DNA of 5,093 nt from JANXZO01 sp964355115. GTDB taxonomy: Bacteria > Bacteroidota > Bacteroidia > Bacteroidales > FEN-979. The notes beneath the pieces are model-generated. The model did no database searches. It was not told where the DNA came from and saw nothing but the letters and a program-made list of their open reading frames with translations. The stretch is taken from the NCBI GenBank assembly GCA_964355115.1, contig CAYHCQ010000190.1:1-5093 (forward strand), read 5' to 3'. Below, piece by piece: positions 1 to 4,477 of the stretch (position 1 is its first letter; every line of letters starts with the position of its first letter). The position numbers were made by a program, and so were the translations under genes.

Positions 1-7
1 AAATTGT

Positions 8-15
8 TACATTTG
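8..15 (+). promoter_or_regulatory. Bacteroidota-type -7 promoter element (TACATTTG)
   Basis: TACATTTG is an exact match to the Bacteroidota -7 consensus TAnnTTTG and lies 29 bases ahead of the hsdM-fragment ATG at 45. The -33 box would fall outside the window, so only half of the promoter can be judged. No other match to the element lies between here and the ATG at 161. The simplest reading is that this promoter transcribes the hsdM remnant and then the RhuM-like/Doc pair. Confidence 0.5.
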
Positions 16-44
16 AGCTTTGAATTAAAATTTTAGAAAAGAAT

Positions 45-116
45 ATGGCAGATATAAAGGATTTAGAAAAAACACTTTGGGCTACGGCTGACAAGCTTCG
101 TAGCAAACAAGTCTGA
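45..116 (+). pseudogene. hsdM: 5' remnant of type I restriction-modification methyltransferase gene hsdM
   Basis: An ATG at 45 opens a 23-codon frame beginning MADIKDLEKTLW, continuing ATADKLRS, and ending KQV with TGA at 114-116. The start and the LWATADKLRS segment match what I know of the N-terminus of HsdM, the DNA methyltransferase subunit of type I RM systems, which is normally about 500 residues. After S20 the similarity stops. The typical continuation (the helical N-terminal domain, then the adenine methyltransferase domain with its NPPY-type motif) is not found in any frame before the next gene at 161, nor elsewhere in the window. It is therefore a truncated head, produced by a deletion or rearrangement near position 105. 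It may now act only as a transcribed leader for the two genes that follow. The identification rests on a short stretch. Confidence 0.6.
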
Positions 117-128
117 AATAAGAGACTT
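109..128 (+). other. Small hairpin at the hsdM break point
   Basis: AAGTCT (109-114) and AGACTT (123-128) form a perfect 6-bp stem with an 8-base loop. It sits where the hsdM similarity ends and spans the TGA stop at 114-116. No T-tract follows, so it is not an intrinsic terminator. It may be a leader structure in the mRNA of the downstream gene, or a scar of the rearrangement. Confidence 0.25.
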
Positions 129-160
129 CGGAATGTAACAACAATTCAACTTTAAACCGA

Positions 161-1165
161 ATGAAAGACCTTACAAATTCAAATATCGACCGGCAGAACA
201 TACTGAATAATCCCTATGCATTAACTCAGGTTCAGGAGTACATTGGATTGCCCGGGATGTTATTTGAAGGGGAATTTCGCTTTACATCAAAAATGGTAGC
301 CGACTTTTTTGAAATAGATGAACGCACTGTAAAACGATATCTAGAACAAAACGAGTCAGAATTAAAACACAATGGATATATTTTAACCAAGGGTAAGCAG
401 CTGATAAGCTTTAAATTGCAATTTGGTCATGTCATACACGCCACGAGCAAAACCACCCAGTTGGGCTTGTTTAATTTTAGGGCATTACTAAATTTATCCA
501 TGTTGCTGGTCGAAAGTGAAAAGGCCCGTCATTTAAGAAGCAAAATTCTTGATATTGTAATTCATACCATTAATGAAAAGACAGGAGGTGGAACGAAATA
601 TATTAATCGCAGAGATGAGGACTATTTAATCAATGCCATAAGGGAGCACAAATACAGAAAAGAATTTACCAATGCGCTGAACCTTTTTGTTGACCTGGGT
701 AATTATAAATACTCGCTTTACACAGACAAAATATATCTATCTATTTTTCGCGAGAATGCCAAAGAATACAAGCAAATTCTAAAACTGTCAGATAACGAAA
801 ATGCCAGAGAAACCATGTATGCTGAGGTTTTAAAACTCATTGCATCATTTGAAGCTGGGATCGCCTTTGAAATAAAAAAGAAATCAAAAGAATTGAACCG
901 CAAATTAGTTTCTTTTGAGGTTGACCAAATTATTAAAGAATTTACAGACCATCCTGCCCAGCTCCCTCATATTGAAGATGCCCGGCTAAAGATGGCTTCA
1001 CGAGATAATTTTTTCAGAGATGCCTTTCATTTTAAACTTAAAGAATATATCACTTCTGTCAGCCCTGCCGATTTCGACAAATTCATTGGAGACCGCAGTG
1101 TTGAATTTGAAAAACAGCTGAAGGAAGCTGAAGATGTTTTCAAGCGATTAAAAGAGAGCGAATAG
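161..1165 (+). CDS. RhuM-like DNA-binding protein, probable antitoxin partner of the Doc toxin
   Basis: This is a 334-residue soluble protein with no signal peptide or membrane segment. Residues about 40-66 look like a helix-turn-helix (FTSKMVADFFEID followed by RTVKRYL). Residues about 100-133 (GLFNFRALLNLSMLLVESEK and the following basic helix) resemble the Bro-N/RhuM-type domain. GTKYINRRDEDY at 145-155 and the region RKEFTNAL (166-173) are typical of RhuM-like proteins found inside type I RM loci. The C-terminal ~130 residues are charged and helical. Its TAG overlaps the GTG of the Doc-type gene by one base, so the two are translationally coupled, as toxin-antitoxin pairs usually are. From this I infer that it binds DNA and neutralises the toxin. 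An SIFREN segment at 194-199 fits the Fic-inhibitory pattern (S/T)xxxE(G/N), possibly by chance. The AT-rich composition suggests acquisition by transfer. The family is likely; the antitoxin role is inferred. Confidence 0.7.
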   Translation: MKDLTNSNIDRQNILNNPYALTQVQEYIGLPGMLFEGEFRFTSKMVADFFEIDERTVKRYLEQNESELKHNGYILTKGKQLISFKLQFGHVIHATSKTTQLGLFNFRALLNLSMLLVESEKARHLRSKILDIVIHTINEKTGGGTKYINRRDEDYLINAIREHKYRKEFTNALNLFVDLGNYKYSLYTDKIYLSIFRENAKEYKQILKLSDNENARETMYAEVLKLIASFEAGIAFEIKKKSKELNRKLVSFEVDQIIKEFTDHPAQLPHIEDARLKMASRDNFFRDAFHFKLKEYITSVSPADFDKFIGDRSVEFEKQLKEAEDVFKRLKESE

Positions 1166-1605
1166 TGTCAATAAGCTACATCAGCGATATAAACGAGGTT
1201 GTTTCCTTGCACTTGAAAACAATTGAGGTGAGTGGCGGCGGAACTACAGGCATACTCAACCTCAATTCATTGAATGCTGCACTCGATCACATACAAAACG
1301 ATGATTATTATCCAACGTTTGAAGATAAATTAGCGCATTTATTTTTCATAGCCAATAAAAGTCATTGTTTTCAGGATGGTAACAAACGAATAGCAATTAC
1401 TCTTGGTAGCATTTTTCTTTTAAAGAATGGGTATATCAATGCGGCCAAGGAATTTCTATACAGAATGGAGATCATCAGCTATCACGTAGCGGCAAACAAC
1501 ATTGGCAAGGAACTTCTACTCGAAATAATCACATCTATTCTGAATGAAGCAGATTATTCGGAAGAATTAAAATTAAAAATTGCATATGCTATTACGCATG
1601 ATTAG
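1165..1605 (+). CDS. doc: Death-on-curing (Doc) family toxin, Fic fold
   Basis: This is a 146-residue Fic-fold protein of Doc size. The signature is HCFQDGNKRIA at 67-77, which fits the Doc form HxFx(D/N)(A/G)NKR. Lysine at 74, where AMPylating Fic proteins carry glycine, points to the Doc branch, whose P1 phage member phosphorylates EF-Tu and stops translation. The upstream segment with LNLNSLNAALDHIQ (31-44) and the helix EDKLAHLFFIANKSH (53-67) fit the usual Doc layout, and all core motif residues are present, so the enzyme looks active. Translation starts at GTG 1165, inside the stop codon of the RhuM-like gene; no ATG lies nearby. The tight overlap with a DNA-binding partner, and the hsdM fragment upstream, suggest a toxin-antitoxin-like module from a type I RM island. 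The target has not been shown for this branch. Composition is AT-rich, like its partner. Confidence 0.8.
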   Translation: MSISYISDINEVVSLHLKTIEVSGGGTTGILNLNSLNAALDHIQNDDYYPTFEDKLAHLFFIANKSHCFQDGNKRIAITLGSIFLLKNGYINAAKEFLYRMEIISYHVAANNIGKELLLEIITSILNEADYSEELKLKIAYAITHD

Positions 1606-1688
1606 AATGATCTTCAGGCTGAGGAATATTGACAACTATTGGTTAAATGGGCTATTTTGCAGGTAAGAATTGAGGAGCGATAAAAAAA
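1606..1688. other. Convergent intergenic gap and composition boundary
   Basis: These 83 bases separate the plus-strand Doc gene from the minus-strand PepSY gene. I see no strong intrinsic terminator for either side. A weak CTTC/GAGG stem lies at about 1611-1623 with no T-tract after it. A run of seven T on the minus strand (1688-1682) directly follows the PepSY stop codon but has no clear GC-rich hairpin before it. Base composition shifts from about 36% GC on the left to about 50% on the right, so the right edge of the acquired patch probably lies here. Confidence 0.4.
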
Positions 1689-2255
1689 TCACATGTAGTA
1701 TAGCAAAAACAGTGCAGGCAGCAGGATCCCGACAGCAGTGAGCCACGCTCCACGGCCGATGATGCCGTTTTTTCCGCGAAGCACGAAAAGTCCGGTAATG
1801 GCAAGGATGATGAGCGCCACGGCATAGGCATCAGAAAACCAGGTGTAGAACCTTTTCAGGTTGTTGTAATGCATCAGGTTGAACTCTTTGATCACATATC
1901 GGGGAGTCTTCTGTTCAATTTGGGCCTCACCAGTAGAAAGGTCGACATAAACAGAACCGTTAGTGAGAAAAATTTGCACGTACTTGTCACCGGTGATGAA
2001 GCTCTTGTAGTGATCCCGTTCTCCCTCCTGATCGAGGATTTTATTGACATAAGCCTGATCCGCTTTTCCATCTTTCGGGAGTGAAACCTTAAACTCCTTG
2101 TATGATCTGCTGTAGTCGGGATGGCTGAAATCGCCAGATTTGAAGTGGTTCATAATAATGCCTGAGATGGCATAGATCAGGGTCATTCCAACGCACAAAT
2201 AGCCGATATCGCGGTGAAGGGCATTGTTCCACCGCCGGAGGGTTTTTCGCTGCAT
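1689..2255 (-). CDS. PepSY-associated transmembrane protein
   Basis: This is a 188-residue inner-membrane protein with three predicted helices: about 17-36, 142-159 and 168-187. Between the first two lies a ~100-residue extracytoplasmic domain with the short beta-rich PepSY-like pattern (YVQIFLTNGSVYVDLSTGEAQ at about 92-112). The basic start with LHRDIGY (13-19), the HF after helix 1 (37-38) and FNLMHYNN (125-132) place histidines at the membrane edges, as in the PepSY_TM family. The small Bacteroidota members are single proteins of this length. Larger relatives are linked to iron or siderophore reduction, but no function is proven for the small ones. The start is ATG at 2255, three bases after the stop of the lipoprotein gene, so the two are co-transcribed. 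Good confidence in family, low in role. Confidence 0.8.
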   Translation of the reverse strand: MQRKTLRRWNNALHRDIGYLCVGMTLIYAISGIIMNHFKSGDFSHPDYSRSYKEFKVSLPKDGKADQAYVNKILDQEGERDHYKSFITGDKYVQIFLTNGSVYVDLSTGEAQIEQKTPRYVIKEFNLMHYNNLKRFYTWFSDAYAVALIILAITGLFVLRGKNGIIGRGAWLTAVGILLPALFLLYYM

Positions 2256-2258
2256 GTG

Positions 2259-2867
2259 TTACTTGAGTTCGGTATACTTCCAGGCTTCGATCGAGAAGAA
2301 TGACAGGTGATCCTTGCCGCTGGCTTTCAGGTCGGCGCGCAGGGAGGCGATGTTGTCAAGCTTGTCCTTGGTGTCCAGGTTCTCATGACCCTGTGCACCG
2401 GAGTGAAGTCCGGTTTCATGGCTTTCTGTGGGATTTTTCACTTCGTTCTCCCATTCATTAAGATACTTTTCATCAACCCTTTCCTCTTTCAGGGTCCCCC
2501 ATACACGAATGCGGCTTCCGATAAGGGCTTCATCAAACTTTGTGATGTCGCCACCAGCAGTAACCTCAACACGTACACTGTCGGTACCGTCGACCAGGAA
2601 CAGTCGTTTACCGCCATGTTTGCAGGTATGAAGCACGGTACCTTCGATGATTACCTTACGGTTCGCAAGGGAATCGGCCAGACTTGAGAAAGTCAGTACT
2701 GTTATTTTAACAGTGTCGTTTGTTGTATCACGGACTTGTTCCTTGATTCCGCTGTCACAAGAGGAGAGAATCCCCGCCATGAGGATGGCCGGCTCGAAAC
2801 GTTCGTCGGGTATCGGGATGTCGTTTGGTTCCGCCTGCAAAGGTGCAGATTTTCTGGCAGATCTCAA
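2259..2867 (-). CDS. Putative OB-fold lipoprotein with HTCKHGG motif (uncertain start)
   Basis: This is a 202-residue frame if read from TTG 2867. Residues 34-37 (LSSC) form a lipobox, after which the mature protein would start with CDSG and be anchored to a membrane. Residues about 57-127 alternate strands in an OB-fold-like way (KVIIEGTVLH, KRLFLVDG, RVEV, RIRVWGTL). The first strand runs into HTCKHGGKR (80-88), where H80, C82 and H84 could bind a metal or heme; this is inference. A polar His-containing linker (about 146-170) precedes a helical C-terminus ending KDHLSFFSIEAWKY. The 5' end is odd. The only in-frame ATG (2780) leaves just seven residues before the Cys, while upstream TTG starts give an acidic, Pro-rich leader with a very short hydrophobic core. 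No better signal peptide exists in the other two frames. The gene lies between pirin and PepSY-TM genes in one operon. Confidence 0.65.
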   Translation of the reverse strand: MRSARKSAPLQAEPNDIPIPDERFEPAILMAGILSSCDSGIKEQVRDTTNDTVKITVLTFSSLADSLANRKVIIEGTVLHTCKHGGKRLFLVDGTDSVRVEVTAGGDITKFDEALIGSRIRVWGTLKEERVDEKYLNEWENEVKNPTESHETGLHSGAQGHENLDTKDKLDNIASLRADLKASGKDHLSFFSIEAWKYTELK

Positions 2868-2881
2868 AAGGGTTCCGGCAG

Positions 2882-3724
2882 TTATTTAATGAAGGTGCCC
2901 ATGCGGAACTCCCTGAAAGCCACATCCAGTTCAGCTTCAGTATTCATCACAATGGGTCCCCTCCAGGCAACGGGTTCACCAAGCGGTTTTCCGGCGACCA
3001 GAAGGAACCTGACGGCTTTTTCACCAGTGACAACTTCAACAGCATCGCCATCAACCAGCTTTGCGAGCTTTCCCTCGCCGACAAATCCTCCGGAACCTTC
3101 GCCGAAACCTGCCTCCCCTTCGAAGACAAAGGCGAATACTGTATGGCCGGAATTGACCGGCACGCTGAAAGTGGTGCCGGCAGGTACCGAAACATCGAAA
3201 TATACAGGATCGCTGATGATCTCTCTGACGGGCCCGGCCACTCCGTTGAATTCACCTGCAACGATTTTTATCAGAACGCCGTTTTCTGTTAACACTTCCG
3301 GTATCGCCGATGCCGGGATGTCCTGGTACCTCGGGGGCATCATCTTGTGTGATTTTGGCAGGTTCGACCAGAGCTGGAACCCATACATCCGACCGTTTAC
3401 CGCCTTTGGCATCTCCTGGTGGATGATGCCGCTGCCGGCTGTCATCCACTGAACATCACCCGACCGGATTACTCCTTTGTTACCCATGCTGTCCTGGTGC
3501 TCAGCAGCTCCTTCGAGCATGTAAGTCACCGTTTCGATACCGCGGTGCGGATGCCAGGGGAAGCCGGCAATAAAGTCATTCGGATTATCTGACCCGAAGA
3601 AATCCAAAAGAAGAAAAGGGTCGAATAAACCCTCTTCATGAAACCCGAAAACCCTGCGAAGTTTAACACCGGCTCCGTCGGAGGTCGGCTGACTGGTAAT
3701 TATCTTATCAATTTTGCGTATCAT
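2882..3724 (-). CDS. Pirin family bicupin protein
   Basis: This is a 280-residue cytosolic protein from ATG 3724, near the usual pirin length of about 290. The N-terminal cupin holds FPWHPHRGIETVTYMLEG and later SGIIHQEMP, giving the four metal ligands H58, H60, H102 and E104. This is almost the numbering known for human pirin (H56, H58, H101, E103) and supports the ATG over an in-frame TTG at 3751, which would add nine residues. The second cupin (about 140-270) lacks such a ligand set, as is usual. The C-terminal MGTFIK is typical of the family. Some bacterial pirins (E. coli YhhW) act as quercetin 2,3-dioxygenases; others bind partner proteins, so the substrate here is unknown. It is the first gene of a leftward operon with the lipoprotein and PepSY-TM genes, read from the promoter at 3785-3778. 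Confidence 0.92.
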   Translation of the reverse strand: MIRKIDKIITSQPTSDGAGVKLRRVFGFHEEGLFDPFLLLDFFGSDNPNDFIAGFPWHPHRGIETVTYMLEGAAEHQDSMGNKGVIRSGDVQWMTAGSGIIHQEMPKAVNGRMYGFQLWSNLPKSHKMMPPRYQDIPASAIPEVLTENGVLIKIVAGEFNGVAGPVREIISDPVYFDVSVPAGTTFSVPVNSGHTVFAFVFEGEAGFGEGSGGFVGEGKLAKLVDGDAVEVVTGEKAVRFLLVAGKPLGEPVAWRGPIVMNTEAELDVAFREFRMGTFIK

Positions 3725-3777
3725 GGGGATGAGTTTTACTTTATTTGTCAATAGCAGTCTTATGTTCTGACCGCAGA

Positions 3778-3785
3778 CAAAGATA
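3778..3785 (-). promoter_or_regulatory. -7 promoter element for the pirin operon (TATCTTTG on minus strand)
   Basis: On the minus strand TATCTTTG matches the Bacteroidota consensus TAnnTTTG exactly. Transcription would start near 3771, giving a leader of about 47 bases to the pirin ATG at 3724. A clear TTTG -33 box is not visible 19-21 bases upstream, so promoter strength is uncertain. It stands back to back with the rightward promoter at 3814-3843. Confidence 0.6.
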
Positions 3786-3813
3786 CAAAATCACCCTAAG
3801 GTTCAGGCTTTTG

Positions 3814-3843
3814 TTGTTAACCCGGTTAAAATGTGTATCTTTG
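3814..3843 (+). promoter_or_regulatory. Promoter of the RNA-binding protein gene (TTG, 19 bases, TATCTTTG)
   Basis: TATCTTTG (3836-3843), followed by CA, is an exact Bacteroidota -7 element. A TTG at 3814-3816, within TTTTGTTG, is 19 bases upstream and fits the -33 position (consensus TTTG, spacing 19-21). Transcription would begin near 3850, about 135 bases before the GTG start of the RRM gene. The divergent pirin promoter shares the same upstream region. Confidence 0.65.
3817..3829. promoter_or_regulatory. 13-bp dyad in the promoter spacer, possible operator
   Basis: TTAACC-C-GGTTAA is a perfect dyad with 6-bp arms around one central base. It sits between the -33 and -7 elements of the rightward promoter and a few tens of bases upstream of the leftward one. 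A dimeric repressor bound here would block the first and could affect both. No regulator gene lies next to it, and the site may be chance. Confidence 0.3.
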
Positions 3844-3850
3844 CAACGGC

Positions 3851-3984
3851 TTTTGAGTATTCCGCATATCCGCCCAGCAATCCAAGCGTCGTTATCACCT
3901 CTTCTCAGTGTCTCGTCCCGGTTTTGTTCACGTACCCCGAATCTTGAAATCCTTCAACAAGTACTCATCATTAATATTTCAAAC
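3851..3984 (+). other. Long 5' leader of the RNA-binding protein mRNA
   Basis: About 135 bases separate the predicted transcription start from the GTG at 3985. The leader is pyrimidine-rich in its middle (about 3880-3940) and AT-rich just before the start, with no Shine-Dalgarno sequence. I see no strong stem-loop and no match to a riboswitch I know. The frame is open and continuous with the RRM gene back to 3745, but the peptide is not RRM-like and the promoter lies inside that stretch, so I treat it as untranslated. Long leaders are common in cold-induced or self-controlled mRNAs, which makes autoregulation by the RRM protein possible. Confidence 0.4.
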
Positions 3985-4392
3985 GTGAAAAACATTTTTG
4001 TATCAAACCTGAGTTTCAGGATCAATGACGAAGATCTGAAGCAGGCATTTACCGATTACGGTGAAGTGAACTCCGCAAGGGTTATTAAAGACAATTTTTC
4101 GGGCCGTTCCCGTGGATTTGGATTCGTTGAAATGAAGAACGACGAAGAGGCTGACAAGGCTATTGAAGAGCTGAACAATGCCGAATTCGACGGCAAGGTA
4201 ATGACTGTTTCCGTGGCTCGCCCCAAGACCGACCGCAAACCTGGTGGTTTTGGTGATTCCCGTGGTGGTTCGGGCGGTGGATATGGTGGTGGCTCAGGTG
4301 GTTCCGGCGGTGGATACGGCGGCGGTTCCCGTGGTGGCTCTGGCGGCGGATATGGCGACAAATCAGCCGGCGGTTTCAAAAAGAGATTTTAA
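3985..4392 (+). CDS. RRM-domain RNA-binding protein with Gly-rich tail
   Basis: This is a 135-residue cytosolic protein with a single RNA recognition motif (about 3-78) of beta-alpha-beta-beta-alpha-beta layout. RNP2 is IFVSNL (4-9) and RNP1 is RGFGFVEM (43-50), with the aromatic RNA-contacting residues F45 and F47 present. A Gly/Ser/Tyr/Arg tail follows (87-130), made of three near-identical units of 11-12 residues, and ends in basic KKRF. Small RRM proteins of this kind occur in cyanobacteria and Bacteroidota, where they bind single-stranded RNA and act as broad post-transcriptional regulators, some cold-induced. The GTG at 3985 is chosen because the first beta strand begins at once after it, as in the family. 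An extension to 3745 would put a low-complexity 80-residue stretch in front and cross the promoter. The gene is monocistronic, with its own promoter and terminator. Confidence 0.9.
   Translation: MKNIFVSNLSFRINDEDLKQAFTDYGEVNSARVIKDNFSGRSRGFGFVEMKNDEEADKAIEELNNAEFDGKVMTVSVARPKTDRKPGGFGDSRGGSGGGYGGGSGGSGGGYGGGSRGGSGGGYGDKSAGGFKKRF
4261..4365 (+). repeat. Three tandem Gly-rich coding repeats
   Basis: Three in-frame units of 36, 33 and 36 bases (4261-4296, 4297-4329, 4330-4365) encode RGGSGGGYGGGS, GGSGGGYGGGS and RGGSGGGYGDKS. The DNA copies differ mostly at third codon positions, so they were kept at protein level rather than duplicated recently. Such tails promote RNA binding and self-association in RRM proteins. 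The in-frame unit structure allows easy change of copy number. Confidence 0.8.
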
Positions 4393-4412
4393 TCCGTTTT
4401 TCTTATCCGATC

Positions 4413-4445
4413 ACCCTTTGATTTCATCAGGGTAGCCTTTTTTTT
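4413..4445 (+). terminator. Intrinsic terminator after the RNA-binding protein gene
   Basis: ACCCT (4413-4417) pairs with AGGGT (4429-4433). Inside the loop GAT (4420-4422) can pair with ATC (4426-4428) around TTC. Eight T follow at 4438-4445. Position, 20 bases after the TAA at 4390-4392, and the long U-tract support a rho-independent terminator, though the stem is modest in GC. Confidence 0.65.
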
Positions 4446-4471
4446 CCTAATATTGTTAAGGAAAAAAAAGG
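4436..4471. repeat. 12-bp perfect inverted repeat overlapping the terminator T-tract
   Basis: CCTTTTTTTTCC (4436-4447) is the exact reverse complement of GGAAAAAAAAGG (4460-4471), with a 12-base AT-rich loop. The left arm contains the terminator's T-tract; the right arm ends seven bases before the GTG at 4478 and includes the only purine-rich, SD-like stretch there. In readthrough RNA it would pair the U-tract with the A-tract and cover the ribosome-binding region of the transglutaminase-like gene. Confidence 0.6.
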
Positions 4472-4477
4472 GTTCCC

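Larger units (their letters stand above)
4..141. repeat. 10-bp perfect inverted repeat flanking the hsdM remnant
   Basis: TTGTTACATT at 4-13 is the exact reverse complement of AATGTAACAA at 132-141. The arms lie 118 bases apart and do not extend on either side. They bracket the hsdM fragment, and the left arm overlaps the -7 promoter box. Possible meanings are the ends of a small mobile or invertible segment, a scar of the rearrangement that truncated hsdM, or chance in AT-rich DNA. I see no recombinase gene in the window. Confidence 0.35.

Noticed and set aside
112..138. A short open run SEIRDFGM as a possible C-terminal end of hsdM, which would imply an internal deletion fusing both ends
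   Set aside because: Eight codons in a shifted frame are too few to assign; I know no HsdM C-terminus that clearly matches.
1606..1630. Possible terminator after the Doc gene
   Set aside because: The stem is only about four pairs and no T-tract follows.
2736..3452. Long plus-strand open frames opposite the pirin and lipoprotein genes
   Set aside because: The minus-strand pirin has all family motifs; the plus frames are Ser/Thr/Pro-rich low-complexity shadows.
3725..3751. Upstream TTG start for pirin, adding nine residues
   Set aside because: The ATG at 3724 places the metal ligands at H58, H60, H102 and E104, close to human pirin, and gives a normal leader length from the predicted promoter.
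3745..3984. An 80-residue N-terminal extension of the RRM protein
   Set aside because: The frame is open from 3745, but it crosses both divergent promoters, has no domain-like character, and the RRM begins exactly at GTG 3985.
4056..4379. Proline-rich minus-strand open frame opposite the RRM gene
   Set aside because: It is the antisense shadow of the Gly-rich codons (GGN read as NCC, Pro-rich) and has no family likeness.
4436..4471. Inverted repeat as the end of an insertion sequence or as a CRISPR-like unit
   Set aside because: There is only one copy, no transposase or target duplication, and the arms are simple poly-T/poly-A, which fits an RNA structure better.
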